DNA from: Bacteroidaceae bacterium
GTDB taxonomy: Bacteria > Bacteroidota > Bacteroidia > Bacteroidales > Bacteroidaceae
Assembly (NCBI GenBank): GCA_017556585.1
Contig: JAFYMP010000055.1
Location: 1 to 36,901, forward strand
Direction: 5' to 3'
DNA: 36,901 bases
Positions 23,476 through 32,268 of the stretch are shown piece by piece. Below the pieces are notes generated by a model. It was given only the letters and a program-made list of their open reading frames with translations. It made no database searches and was not told the DNA's origin. The position numbers and the translations under genes are program-made. How positions within the stretch are numbered: the first letter of the stretch is position 1; each line of letters begins with the position of its first letter.

Positions 23476-24777
23476 TTACTCAAATTTTCTGTGGTCGATA
23501 GCGCGTTTTGCTTTACCTGTGGAGCGTTCTATGGTGTTTGGCTCTACAATCTTGATGTCCGGCTGTATGCCAATTACGCTCTGTATTCTGGATGCTAAAC
23601 GCTGACGCAGTTTGATAAGCTGATTTATCTGGTCTGTGTAGTATTCCGGTTTTACCTCTACCTGTATTACAAAGGTGTCAGTATTGTTTACTCTATCTAC
23701 TTCTATAAAGAAATATGGTTCGTATTCAGGGAATTCAAGCAGTATGGATTCTACCTGTGATGGGAATACGTTTACGCCACGGATTATCATCATATCGTCG
23801 CTACGTCCCATGATTTTTGACATTCGTACTGCTGTACGTCCGCAAGCACATTTTTCGTAGTTTAATGATGTTAAATCGCGTGTACGATATCGTATCATAG
23901 GCATTCCCCATTTGTCTAATGTGGTGAATACCAATTCGCCTTTTTCGCCCGGAGCTACAGGTTGTAGTGTTACGGGATCTACTATTTCCGGGTAGAAGAG
24001 GTCTTCCCACAGATGGGTGCCGTTCTGACATTCACATTCGCCACCTACACCGGGACCGCTTATCTCTGTGAGTCCGTAAATATCGTATGCTTTGATGTTT
24101 AGTTTCTCTTCCAGTTCTTTACGCATGTTGTTTGTCCATGGTTCTGCACCGAATACGCCAACTTTAAGTTTGATGTTGTTCATGTCGATGTTGCGCTTGC
24201 GTATCTCTTCTGTCATGTAGAGTGCGTATGATGGGGTACAAGCTATGGCTGTAGATCCAAAGTCTTGCATAAGCTGGAGCTGTTTTTCTGTGTTTCCACT
24301 GCTTGTGGGGAGTGCAACAGCACCTATTTTCTGTACGCCTGCGTGTGCGCCTAAACCGCCTGTAAAGAGTCCGTAGCCGTACGATACCTGTACCATATCC
24401 GATTTATCAAGTCCGTATGCGGTAAGACAGCGTGCTACACCTTCTGTCCAGTTATCAAGGTCTTTTTCTGTATAACCAACTACAATTGGTTTTCCGGTTG
24501 TTCCTGACGATGCGTGCAAACGAACAATTTCGCTCATAGGAACTGCCAGCATATTGAATGGGTAGTTATCTCTTAAATCCTGTTTTGTGGTAAAAGGCAG
24601 TTTGACAATATCGTCAATTGTCTGGATGTCTTCCGGTTTTACTCCGTGTTCATCGAAACGGGCCTTATAAAAAGGTGAGTTTTGATAAGCGTGGGCCACA
24701 ATTTTCTTCAACTTCTCTCCCTGTAATACGCGCATTTCTTCACGCGACATACACTCAATTTTACTATTCCAAATCAT
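23476..24777 (-). CDS. Phenylacetate-CoA ligase family protein
   Basis: 433 residues, full length for PaaK-type adenylate-forming ligases. The P-loop-like motif is LHASSGTTGKPIVVGYTEKD, followed later by YDIYGLTEISGPGVGGECEC, the acceptor loop YRTRDLTSL and GRSDDMMIIRGVNVFPSQVE. It activates an aryl acid (phenylacetate or a related aryl-acetate) to its CoA thioester with ATP. Bacteroidetes usually lack the aerobic paa ring-cleavage pathway, so a role with 2-oxoacid:ferredoxin oxidoreductases in fermentation of aromatic amino acids is more likely; that is inference. It is the first gene of the operon with the ACT protein and has a good promoter upstream. Confidence 0.88.
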   Translation of the reverse strand: MIWNSKIECMSREEMRVLQGEKLKKIVAHAYQNSPFYKARFDEHGVKPEDIQTIDDIVKLPFTTKQDLRDNYPFNMLAVPMSEIVRLHASSGTTGKPIVVGYTEKDLDNWTEGVARCLTAYGLDKSDMVQVSYGYGLFTGGLGAHAGVQKIGAVALPTSSGNTEKQLQLMQDFGSTAIACTPSYALYMTEEIRKRNIDMNNIKLKVGVFGAEPWTNNMRKELEEKLNIKAYDIYGLTEISGPGVGGECECQNGTHLWEDLFYPEIVDPVTLQPVAPGEKGELVFTTLDKWGMPMIRYRTRDLTSLNYEKCACGRTAVRMSKIMGRSDDMMIIRGVNVFPSQVESILLEFPEYEPYFFIEVDRVNNTDTFVIQVEVKPEYYTDQINQLIKLRQRLASRIQSVIGIQPDIKIVEPNTIERSTGKAKRAIDHRKFE

Positions 24778-24806
24778 CGTTGTGGTATTTTTATCAAATT
24801 ATGGTG

Positions 24807-24840
24807 CAAAATTAGATAAATGAATGGAATTTTAACCAAA
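24807..24840 (-). promoter_or_regulatory. Promoter of the PaaK-ACT operon
   Basis: A perfect -7 box TAATTTTG is on the minus strand at 24814-24807, with TTTG at 24840-24837 and a 22-bp spacer. It is divergent from the tsaD promoter about 100 bp away. Confidence 0.6.
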
Positions 24841-24911
24841 AGATTTTTGAATTTTTATGCTCTCGATAAGATAAAAATTATTCAAAACTCTGTTTAGGTG
24901 GTGTGGTGCTG

Positions 24912-24942
24912 TTGTGGTTTACATATTTTAGTTATAATTTTG
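24912..24942 (+). promoter_or_regulatory. Promoter of tsaD
   Basis: TTG at 24912-24914, a 20-bp spacer, and a perfect -7 box TAATTTTG at 24935-24942, 30 bp before the tsaD ATG. Confidence 0.7.
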
Positions 24943-24972
24943 CATCGGAAAAACTAAAACGATGTTTACAAT

Positions 24973-25995
24973 ATGGATGATGTTGTGATTTTGGGTATTG
25001 AGTCTTCGTGTGACGATACATCGGCAGCGGTTATCAGAAATGGCGAATTGTTGTCGAATGTGGTGGCCAGTCAGGGCGTGCACGAAGAGTATGGCGGAGT
25101 GGTGCCGGAATTGGCATCCAGAGCGCATCAGCAGAATATTGTACCGGTGGTTGATACTGCATTAAAAAGGGCCGGAGTGAAGCGTTCCGAACTGAGCGCT
25201 GTGGCTTTTACCCGTGGTCCCGGATTGATGGGTTCGCTGCTGGTGGGAACGTCGTTTGCTAAGGGTTTTGCACGTTCTCTGGAACTGCCTATGATTGAGG
25301 TAAATCACTTGCAGGGGCATATTCTGGCGCATTTTATCAAGCAGCCGGGAGAAGAACTGGAGACTCCGCAATTCCCGTTTTTGTGTCTGTTGGTATCGGG
25401 CGGAAATTCTCAGATAGTCAGGGTTGATTCGTTCAACAAGATGGAGATAATAGGCCAGACTATTGACGATGCTGCCGGTGAAGCTATGGATAAGTGTTCC
25501 AAAGTGATGGGATTTGGTTATCCGGGTGGTCCCATTATTGATAAATATGCTCGTTTGGGCGATGCTAAACGCTTTACTTTCAGCAAACCGAATATTCCCG
25601 GATACGATTATAGTTTTAGCGGTCTGAAGACATCGTTCTTGTATAATCTGCGTGATTGGGTAAAAGACGATCCTGATTTTATAGAGAAGAACAAGGAAGA
25701 TTTATGTGCTTCTTTGGAACGTACCATAGTGGAGATTTTAATGAAAAAATTAAAACAGGCTGCAAAAGATACCGGTATTAAACAGGTGGCTGTGGCAGGT
25801 GGCGTATCGGCCAATACAGGATTGAGAAATGCATTTATGGATTACTCAAAACGATTTGGTTGGAAGGTGTTCATTCCGCGTTTTTCATACACTACAGATA
25901 ATGCTGCAATGATTGCAGTTGCCGGACACTATAAATATCTGGCAGGCGATTTTTGCGGTATAGATGTGCCTATTTATTCAAATAGCAGGCTATAA
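24973..25995 (+). CDS. tsaD: tRNA N6-adenosine threonylcarbamoyltransferase
   Basis: 340 residues, the standard length. The ASKHA-fold phrases GIESSCDDTSAAV (8-20) and FTRGPGLMGSLLVG (79-92), the metal-binding pair H112/H116 in NHLQGHILAHF, LLVSGGNSQIV and VAGGVSANTGLR are all present. With TsaB and TsaE it transfers the threonylcarbamoyl group to A37 of ANN-decoding tRNAs (t6A). It is essential in many bacteria. It is transcribed alone or with the following ribosomal-protein genes; those have their own promoter. Confidence 0.97.
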   Translation: MDDVVILGIESSCDDTSAAVIRNGELLSNVVASQGVHEEYGGVVPELASRAHQQNIVPVVDTALKRAGVKRSELSAVAFTRGPGLMGSLLVGTSFAKGFARSLELPMIEVNHLQGHILAHFIKQPGEELETPQFPFLCLLVSGGNSQIVRVDSFNKMEIIGQTIDDAAGEAMDKCSKVMGFGYPGGPIIDKYARLGDAKRFTFSKPNIPGYDYSFSGLKTSFLYNLRDWVKDDPDFIEKNKEDLCASLERTIVEILMKKLKQAAKDTGIKQVAVAGGVSANTGLRNAFMDYSKRFGWKVFIPRFSYTTDNAAMIAVAGHYKYLAGDFCGIDVPIYSNSRL

Positions 25996-26059
25996 TGTGG
26001 AAATATTGGTGCGGAAGTGCTAAAAAACACATTATATAATGAAAATTGTGGGTGCTTTG

Positions 26060-26091
26060 TTTGGAAGTATGAAAAAAAAGTAGTTATTTTG
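26060..26091 (+). promoter_or_regulatory. Promoter of rpmB-rpmG-DUF4295
   Basis: TTTG at 26060-26063, a 20-bp spacer, and the -7-like TTATTTTG at 26084-26091. It is about 50 bp before rpmB, leaving a short leader. Confidence 0.5.
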
Positions 26092-26140
26092 CACCCTGTT
26101 TTGAGAGTAGTATTAGAAAACGAATAAAAATTATATAAAA

Positions 26141-26401
26141 ATGTCAAGAATTTGTCAGATTACAGGTAAGAAGGCGATGGTTGGCAATAATGTTTCTCAC
26201 TCAAAGAAAAGAACAAAGAGAACATTCGACGTTAACCTGTTTACAAAGAAATTCTTCTATGTAGAGGAAAATTGTTGGATTAGCCTTCGTCTCAGCGCTG
26301 CAGGCCTGAGAATTATTAACAAGAAGGGACTTGATGCAGCTCTTAGAGATGCTGTGGCTAAAGGCTATTGCGATTGGAAAGATATTAGAATAATCGCGTA
26401 A
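26141..26401 (+). CDS. rpmB: 50S ribosomal protein L28
   Basis: 86 residues. It starts [20 protein letters not shown] and then [12 protein letters not shown], the L28 signature. Only one cysteine is present, so this is the zinc-free form. It is a structural protein of the large subunit. It is followed after 24 bp by rpmG, a pairing conserved across Bacteroidetes. Confidence 0.96.
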   Translation: MSRICQITGKKAMVGNNVSHSKKRTKRTFDVNLFTKKFFYVEENCWISLRLSAAGLRIINKKGLDAALRDAVAKGYCDWKDIRIIA

Positions 26402-26425
26402 CACTTAAGTAAGGAGTAAAGAATT

Positions 26426-26614
26426 ATGGCAAAGAAAGTTAAAGGTAATAGAGTTCAGGTTATCCTTGAATGCACTGAGCACAAAGAGAGCGGTATGCCG
26501 GGTACTTCTCGTTATATCACTACAAAGAACAGGAAGAACACTCCTGAGAGACTTGAGTTGAAAAAGTATAATCCAATTCTCAAGAAGGTTACTCTTCACA
26601 GAGAAATTAAGTAA
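26426..26614 (+). CDS. rpmG: 50S ribosomal protein L33
   Basis: 62 residues: [20 protein letters not shown], then [20 protein letters not shown] and [15 protein letters not shown], typical for L33. The CxxC pairs of the zinc-binding form are absent; only C16 remains. It lies 12 bp before the DUF4295 gene. Confidence 0.96.
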   Translation: MAKKVKGNRVQVILECTEHKESGMPGTSRYITTKNRKNTPERLELKKYNPILKKVTLHREIK

Positions 26615-26626
26615 TACGTATTAGCG

Positions 26627-26773
26627 ATGGCAAAGAAAGTAGTTGCAACCCTTCGTCAGGGTAAGGTTTCAATGGCTAAGCTCATCAAGATGGTTAAATC
26701 ACCTAAGACCGGAGCTTATACATTTACAGAGCAGATTGTTACTGATGAACAGTTGAAAGAAGCTTTGAAGTAA
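26627..26773 (+). CDS. DUF4295 small basic protein (48 aa)
   Basis: This short gene reads MAKKVVATLRQGKVSMAKLI and ends FTEQIVTDEQLKEALK. The DUF4295 family is found almost only in Bacteroidetes, directly after rpmG and before ftsY, as here. Its start resembles that of L33, its size and basic charge suggest a ribosome-associated protein, and the operon supports this, but no function is proven as far as I know. A terminator follows at 26807. Confidence 0.88.
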   Translation: MAKKVVATLRQGKVSMAKLIKMVKSPKTGAYTFTEQIVTDEQLKEALK

Positions 26774-26806
26774 TTTATAGCGAATTAAGGCTAAAATGCA
26801 ATATAT

Positions 26807-26838
26807 GAGGGTAATAGTGAAAACTGTTACCCTCTTTT
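26807..26838 (+). terminator. Rho-independent terminator after the L28-L33 operon
   Basis: An 11-bp stem, gagggtaatag (26807-26817) with ctgttaccctc (26824-26834), has a 6-nt loop and four T after the stem. Confidence 0.85.
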
Positions 26839-26860
26839 GTTATGTTTGTGGGTTGTAAAC

Positions 26861-26891
26861 TTGATATTTCGCATGTTTATCACTATCTTTG
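26861..26891 (+). promoter_or_regulatory. Promoter of the ftsY-rimO-HU operon
   Basis: TTG at 26861-26863, a 20-bp spacer, and a perfect -7 box TATCTTTG at 26884-26891, 24 bp before the ftsY ATG. Confidence 0.75.
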
Positions 26892-26915
26892 CCTATTAAC
26901 AATTTATAGATAAAA

Positions 26916-27869
26916 ATGGGTCTGTTTTCGTTTTTTTCAAAAAATAAAAAAGAGGTTCTCGATAAGGGATTAGAGAAGACTAAAACCAGTGTGTTTTCTA
27001 AGATACAGCGCGCCATAATGGGTAAAAGCGTTGTAGATGACGAAGTATTGGATAATCTGGAAGAGGTTCTTATTACCTCTGACGTTGGTGTAGAGACCAC
27101 TTTGAAGATTATTAAGCGCATAGAAGAGCGTGTTGCAAAGGATAAGTATCTGAATACAGATGAACTGAATGGTATTCTTCGTAATGAGATATCGGAACTA
27201 TTGGTAGAGAGCGGTAACGACGATTCTACTCAGATAGTTATTCCGGAAGGCAGAAAACCATACGTTATAATGGTGGTTGGTGTTAATGGAGTGGGTAAGA
27301 CTACTACCATTGGCAAACTGGCATATCAGTTTAAAAAGAGCGGTCTGAAGGTGTATATGGGTGCTGCCGATACATTCCGTGCGGCTGCTATTGAGCAGTT
27401 GATGGAGTGGGGACGCAGGGTTGATGTTCCTGTTGTTCATCAATCTATGGGTTCCGATCCGGCTTCTGTGGCATACGATACTCTGCAATCGGCAGTTACC
27501 AATGGTGCCGATGTGGTTCTTATAGATACAGCTGGTCGTCTGCACAACAAGGTGGGTTTGATGAATGAGCTTACCAAGATTAAAAATGTGATGAATAAGG
27601 TTGTGGAGGGTGCTCCTGACGATGTTCTGTTGGTTCTGGATGGTTCTACCGGACAGAATGCCTTTGAACAGGCAAAACAGTTTACCAAAGCTACAGAGGT
27701 TACACAGTTGGCTATTACAAAACTTGACGGAACAGCCAAAGGTGGTGTGGTTATAGGTATTTCAGATCAGTTCCAGATACCTGTTAAATATGTAGGTTTA
27801 GGAGAAGGTATAGAAGATTTACAGGTCTTCTCAAAACGTGAATTTGTTGATTCTCTGTTTAATAATTGA
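26916..27869 (+). CDS. ftsY: Signal recognition particle receptor FtsY
   Basis: 317 residues. A short basic/charged N-terminus replaces the long acidic A domain of E. coli FtsY. The NG domain shows the GTPase motifs G1 GVNGVGKTT (122-130), DTFRAAAIEQL, DTAGRLHN and TKLDGTAKGG. It docks ribosome-SRP complexes at the membrane and hydrolyses GTP together with Ffh. It is the first gene of an operon with rimO (12 bp gap) and two HU-type genes. Confidence 0.97.
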   Translation: MGLFSFFSKNKKEVLDKGLEKTKTSVFSKIQRAIMGKSVVDDEVLDNLEEVLITSDVGVETTLKIIKRIEERVAKDKYLNTDELNGILRNEISELLVESGNDDSTQIVIPEGRKPYVIMVVGVNGVGKTTTIGKLAYQFKKSGLKVYMGAADTFRAAAIEQLMEWGRRVDVPVVHQSMGSDPASVAYDTLQSAVTNGADVVLIDTAGRLHNKVGLMNELTKIKNVMNKVVEGAPDDVLLVLDGSTGQNAFEQAKQFTKATEVTQLAITKLDGTAKGGVVIGISDQFQIPVKYVGLGEGIEDLQVFSKREFVDSLFNN

Positions 27870-27881
27870 TTTTAAGCATAT

Positions 27882-29174
27882 ATGAGAGTAGATGTTATAA
27901 CCTTGGGATGTTCAAAGAATCTGGTAGATTCGGAAAAACTGTTAAAGCAGTTTGAAGCCGAAGGTTATACTGTTCGCCACGACCCCAATCAGATAGATGC
28001 CGATATAGTGGTTATAAATACCTGTGGTTTTATAGGTGATGCTCAGGAGGAATCTATTGAGATGATTCTGAACTGTTGCGAACTGAAAAAGCAGGGTGTT
28101 ATTAAAGGGCTTTACGTAATGGGTTGTCTGTCACAGAAGTTTGGAAAGGAACTTCAGGTGGAGATTCCGGAGGTTGATAAATATTACGGTAAATTCAACT
28201 GGACCAATCTGTTACAGGATTTACGTAGTAAGTGGCATACTGAATTAGAGAACAGACGCTTTATTACTACACCTTCTCATTATGCATATTTAAAGATTTC
28301 CGAAGGTTGCGACAGACGTTGTTCTTATTGTGCCATTCCTTTAATGACCGGTGGTTATCGTTCACGTAATCAAGAAGATATAATAGATGAAGCTAAGTAT
28401 CTTATTAGTCAGGGAGTGAAGGAGATTCAGCTTATAGCTCAGGATTTGACATACTACGGCGTGGATAAGAGTGGTGTCTCTACCATTGCCGATTTAACAA
28501 AGCGACTTTCTGATTTGGATGGTTTGGAGTGGATTCGTCTGCACTACGGCTATCCTAATGATTTCCCAATGGATTTGCTTCAGGTAATGCGTGAACGCGA
28601 CAATGTATGCAACTATATGGATTTGGCTCTGCAACATATAAGCAATCCTGTTCTGGAACGTATGCATAGAAATATTACAGCAGAACAGACTCGCGATTTG
28701 CTGGCTAAGATTCGCCAGGAGGTTCCGGGTATTCATCTGCGTACCACTTTTATGGTGGGTTTCCCCGGTGAAACAGAAGATGATTATGCGCAATTGGTTG
28801 ATTTTGTTAAGGATATGCGTTTTGAACGTATGGGTGCTTTTGCATATTCAGAGGTGGAAGGAACCTATTCGGCACGTCATTTTAAGGATGATGTGGATGA
28901 AGAGACCAAACAGTTGCGTTTGTCAAAGTTGATGCGTATTCAGCAGAATATAGCTGCGGATATCAATCAGAATAAAACAGGTAAGGTATTTAAGACAATC
29001 ATAGATAGAATAGAGGGTGATTACTATGTGGGTAGAACGGAATTTGATTCGCCCGATGTAGATCCGGAGATGCTGATTAAGGCCGATAGAGAACTATCTA
29101 TAGGTGATTTCTATGATGTTCGTGTTACTGATGCAATGGATTTTGACCTATATGGTGTGGTAGAAAATAACTGA
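27882..29174 (+). CDS. rimO: Ribosomal protein S12 methylthiotransferase
   Basis: 430 residues. The N-terminal MTTase domain has C10, C48 and C82 for one 4Fe-4S cluster. The radical-SAM CxxxCxxC is C143/C147/C150 in SEGCDRRCSYCAIPLMTGGY. A TRAM domain closes the protein (about 365-430). The start MRVDVITLGCSKNLVDSE is diagnostic of RimO rather than MiaB. It adds a methylthio group to the conserved aspartate of S12. It is followed by an HU gene after 7 bp. Confidence 0.96.
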   Translation: MRVDVITLGCSKNLVDSEKLLKQFEAEGYTVRHDPNQIDADIVVINTCGFIGDAQEESIEMILNCCELKKQGVIKGLYVMGCLSQKFGKELQVEIPEVDKYYGKFNWTNLLQDLRSKWHTELENRRFITTPSHYAYLKISEGCDRRCSYCAIPLMTGGYRSRNQEDIIDEAKYLISQGVKEIQLIAQDLTYYGVDKSGVSTIADLTKRLSDLDGLEWIRLHYGYPNDFPMDLLQVMRERDNVCNYMDLALQHISNPVLERMHRNITAEQTRDLLAKIRQEVPGIHLRTTFMVGFPGETEDDYAQLVDFVKDMRFERMGAFAYSEVEGTYSARHFKDDVDEETKQLRLSKLMRIQQNIAADINQNKTGKVFKTIIDRIEGDYYVGRTEFDSPDVDPEMLIKADRELSIGDFYDVRVTDAMDFDLYGVVENN

Positions 29175-29181
29175 TTTAGAT

Positions 29182-29466
29182 ATGAACAATAAAGAGTTTC
29201 TGAACAAGCTGTCCAAAAGATGCGGTATTACTGCCGATGAGGCGCAGGTTTTATCGCAAGGTCTGCTGGATGTTATGCAAAAGCAGTGGCAGGAGGGCGA
29301 TACTATCAGTCTGTCAGGTTTTGGTGTTTTTGAGGTTCGTAAGAAGAACGAAAGAATCTCTGTAAACCCTTCTACAGGGGTACGTATGCTTATTCCACCA
29401 AAATTGGCTCTTACTTTTAAGCCGGGATTAATGTTGAAGGATAAACTTAACAGTAAGGAACTATGA
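29182..29466 (+). CDS. HU-family DNA-binding protein
   Basis: 94 residues with the HU/IHF fold pattern: an N-terminal helical pair (KEFLNKLSKRCGITADEAQV), the turn LSGFGVFEVRKKNERISVNP and the hairpin-arm region TGVRMLIPPKLALTFKPG. Relative to classical HU, the arm tip lacks the canonical RNP.TG and instead reads VNPSTG. It should bind DNA as a dimer, possibly as a heterodimer with the HU domain of the next protein. The stop overlaps that gene's start by 4 bp, so the two are made together. Confidence 0.88.
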   Translation: MNNKEFLNKLSKRCGITADEAQVLSQGLLDVMQKQWQEGDTISLSGFGVFEVRKKNERISVNPSTGVRMLIPPKLALTFKPGLMLKDKLNSKEL

Positions 29467-31142
29467 ATGCAAAGCTGAATCAGAAACAGTTATCTGAAAT
29501 ATTTTATCAGATAAACGGTAAGAGCAGACAGAAATCTGAACTGTTTGTAAAGAGTTTCTTTGAGATTATTGAAGAGGAACTTCTTAAAGGTGAGCAAGTT
29601 AAGGTTAAGGGGCTTGGCGTGTTTAAGACTGTAAAGGTAGAGGAACGCGAGAGTGTAAATGTAAATACCGGTGAGCGTATTAAGATAGATGGTTACGTAA
29701 AGATTTCATTTACTCCCGATGCTGCTCTTAAAGAGACTATAAATAAGCCTTTTGCTGCTTTTGAAACAATGGTTCTGTCTGATTTTCAGGCAGAAATGAT
29801 TTCAAAATCTCTGGAAGAAACTGTAGGAGATCAGGTTGAGGATCAAGATTTGGAAGATGCTGTTTCTGTTCCGGAAGCTATAGAGGAAGAGAATGTAGAG
29901 ATTCAAGAGTCGGAAGAACTTGTTGCGGAACCGGAAGCACCAGCAGTAGAACCAGAGCCTGAAGAAAAGGTTGTAGAGGTAATTACTGAGCCGGAAACTG
30001 AAGAGGTTGAAGAAGAGCCTGTTATAGAGGAGGAGATTATAGAAGAAGAGCAGGTGGAACCTGAAATAAAAGAGGAGAAACCTGAAGCAGAGGTAGTAGA
30101 AGAGCCTGTAGCAGAACCTGAATCAGAGCAAGAACCTGAATTAGAGCAGGAACCAGAACCAGAGCAAGAACCTGAGTCTGAAACTGAAGAGATTGTAGAG
30201 CAGGAAGCTGAAGTTGTTGAAGAAGAACCTGTAGTAGAGGAAAAGGTTATAGAAGAAGAGCAATTAGAGGCTGAAACAGAAGCAGAGGTTGTGGCTGAAT
30301 CTGCAGAAGAACAGGAAATGGTAAAAGAACCTGAAGCAGAGGTTGTTGAAGAACCTGTAGTAGAACCAGAACCTGTAGTAGAACCAGAACCTGTTGTTGA
30401 ACCAGAACCTGTTGTTGAACCAGAACCTGTTGTTGAACCAGAACCTGTTGTTGAACAGGAACCAATAGCAGAACCTGAATCAGTTGAAGAAACTACTGCA
30501 AAGATAGAGGGTGAAGTAGTTGGAGATAAGCAAATTAAAGGAAAGAAAAAACATATAGGATTAAGAGCTGTAATAGTATTGGCATCTGTAATTCTGACGT
30601 TGTTATTACTTGTCTATATGTTATGGCCTGTTATCTTCCGTCAGTACATAAAGCATCAGTACAAGACTTCACGTAATGAAGTTGTTACAGAGCAAGTTAT
30701 TACACCGGAATCTGTAGTACCAGAGCAACAGAACGTATTAGAGGGTTCTGCAGACAACAGTACTGAAACACCAGTTGAAACTACTGTTGCTACTCCTGTA
30801 CCGGCAAAACCTGTTTCTACGCTTTCAGAAACAAAACCTGTAGTAGAGACAAAACCTGCTGCAGCGTCTAACACTATTGTTAAACAGAGTATTAAGTTGG
30901 TTGCAGAAGACGAGAACAGAGATTTGGCAGATATTACAGCAGACGATACGGATAACTATGAAATTGTAGGATTGCTGGCAGAACATACTTTGAAGAAGGA
31001 TGAGATTCTGACAATTTTATCGCAAAAGTATTATGGTACCAAAAAACTGTGGCCATATATTGCAAAATATAATAACTTTGACGATTTCAATAAGTTACGT
31101 CCGGGAATGAAGATACTTATTCCAAAGTTGGAAAATAAGTAA
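29463..31142 (+). CDS. Membrane protein with N-terminal HU domain and C-terminal LysM domain
   Basis: 559 residues in four parts. Residues 1-110 are an HU-like DNA-binding domain (SEIFYQINGKSRQKSELFVK, then VKGLGVFKTV and VNVNTGERI). Residues 115-355 are a very acidic Glu/Pro/Val linker with six tandem VVEPEP-like hexapeptides (30357-30464). A Lys-rich stop precedes one membrane helix at about 367-389 (LRAVIVLASVILTLLLLVYM). The rest is periplasmic, with a LysM-like peptidoglycan-binding domain at about 508-556 (HTLKKDEILTILSQKYYGTK, then LRPGMKILIP). By the positive-inside signal the HU part is cytoplasmic, so the protein could link the nucleoid to the cell wall. It is coupled by a 4-bp overlap to the HU gene before it. 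Confidence 0.85.
   Translation: MNAKLNQKQLSEIFYQINGKSRQKSELFVKSFFEIIEEELLKGEQVKVKGLGVFKTVKVEERESVNVNTGERIKIDGYVKISFTPDAALKETINKPFAAFETMVLSDFQAEMISKSLEETVGDQVEDQDLEDAVSVPEAIEEENVEIQESEELVAEPEAPAVEPEPEEKVVEVITEPETEEVEEEPVIEEEIIEEEQVEPEIKEEKPEAEVVEEPVAEPESEQEPELEQEPEPEQEPESETEEIVEQEAEVVEEEPVVEEKVIEEEQLEAETEAEVVAESAEEQEMVKEPEAEVVEEPVVEPEPVVEPEPVVEPEPVVEPEPVVEPEPVVEQEPIAEPESVEETTAKIEGEVVGDKQIKGKKKHIGLRAVIVLASVILTLLLLVYMLWPVIFRQYIKHQYKTSRNEVVTEQVITPESVVPEQQNVLEGSADNSTETPVETTVATPVPAKPVSTLSETKPVVETKPAAASNTIVKQSIKLVAEDENRDLADITADDTDNYEIVGLLAEHTLKKDEILTILSQKYYGTKKLWPYIAKYNNFDDFNKLRPGMKILIPKLENK
30357..30464 (+). repeat. Six tandem 18-bp units inside the HU-LysM gene
   Basis: Units of gttgttgaaccagaacct, or the close variant gtagtagaaccagaacct, encode VVEPEP. 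Units 3-5 are identical at the DNA level, which points to recent slippage; copy number may vary between strains without changing the reading frame. Confidence 0.85.
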
Positions 31143-31230
31143 TTTTTACATTCTGTTTAAGATTTCTTAAATTAACTGATGGTCAATGAATTTTAATACA
31201 AATTATATTCTCTATAAGGTCTGAATGAAG

Positions 31231-31238
31231 TATCTTTG
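31231..31238 (+). promoter_or_regulatory. -7 box of the Bat operon
   Basis: A perfect TATCTTTG lies 28 bp before the moxR ATG. No TTG at the ideal -33 distance is evident, so the promoter may need an activator or be weak. Confidence 0.5.
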
Positions 31239-31265
31239 TGGGAGTGACAAATATTAAATGGTTTT

Positions 31266-32261
31266 ATGAGCACAAATATTGATATTAGAGAGTTAAACGA
31301 ACGCATTGAACAACAGAGTGCTTTCGTGACAAATCTGATGGCCGGTATGGAACAGGTCATCGTAGGACAGAAACATCTTATAGAGTCACTGCTTATAGGC
31401 TTGCTATCTGATGGACATATTCTGCTGGAAGGTGTTCCGGGATTGGCAAAAACTATGGCTATCAAGACTCTATCATCATTGATTGACGCAAGTTTTAACA
31501 GAATTCAGTTTACTCCTGATTTGCTTCCTGCCGATGTTGTGGGTACTATGATATATAATCAGAAGGACGAGACTTTTGTGGCTAAACAGGGTCCTGTTTT
31601 TGCTAACTTTATTCTTGCTGACGAAATTAACCGTGCTCCGGCAAAGGTTCAGAGTGCTTTGTTGGAGGCTATGCAGGAGCGTCAGGTGACACTTGGTGGC
31701 GAGACTTTTGAACTTCCTAAACCTTTCCTGGTTATGGCTACCCAGAACCCGATAGAGCAGGAGGGTACATATCCACTGCCTGAAGCTCAGGTTGACCGTT
31801 TTATGCTGAAAGCTGTGATTGGTTACCCAACAATAGAAGAGGAGAAGAAGATTATACATCAGAATATACATCATGAAATAGGTTCTATCAAGCCTATTAT
31901 GACTACTCAGGAGATTTTGGATGCACGTCGTGTGGTTGATATGGTTTATCTTGATGAAAAGATTGAACAGTATATTGCCGACATAGTATTTGCTACCAGA
32001 TATCCTGAAAAGTATGGTTTGAAGGAGATTAAGGAGCTGATTTCATTTGGTGGTTCGCCTCGTGCTTCTATAAATCTGGCATTGGCAGCACGTGCATACG
32101 CTTTCATTAAACGTAGAGGTTATGTTGTACCGGAAGACGTTAGAGCTATAGCACACGATGTATTGCGTCATCGTATTGGTTTATCGTACGAAGCAGAAGC
32201 TACCAATGTTACATCGGACGAATTGATTAGCAGAATTCTTAATAAGGTAGAGGTACCTTGA
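31266..32261 (+). CDS. MoxR-family AAA+ ATPase of the Bat operon
   Basis: 331 residues. Walker A is GVPGLAKT (56-63), Walker B is FILADEINRAP (115-125), and ATQNPIEQEGTYPLPEAQVD is the typical MoxR sensor region. MoxR ATPases act as chaperones for VWA-domain partner proteins, which are encoded downstream (DUF58, BatA, BatB). It is the first gene of a tightly packed operon (7 bp to the next gene). Confidence 0.93.
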   Translation: MSTNIDIRELNERIEQQSAFVTNLMAGMEQVIVGQKHLIESLLIGLLSDGHILLEGVPGLAKTMAIKTLSSLIDASFNRIQFTPDLLPADVVGTMIYNQKDETFVAKQGPVFANFILADEINRAPAKVQSALLEAMQERQVTLGGETFELPKPFLVMATQNPIEQEGTYPLPEAQVDRFMLKAVIGYPTIEEEKKIIHQNIHHEIGSIKPIMTTQEILDARRVVDMVYLDEKIEQYIADIVFATRYPEKYGLKEIKELISFGGSPRASINLALAARAYAFIKRRGYVVPEDVRAIAHDVLRHRIGLSYEAEATNVTSDELISRILNKVEVP

Positions 32262-32268
32262 TGTAAAG

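Noticed and set aside
30247-30465. Minus-strand frame of repeated VQQQVL units
   Set aside because: It is the complement of the VVEPEP tandem repeat in the HU-LysM gene, which has clear domains on both sides.
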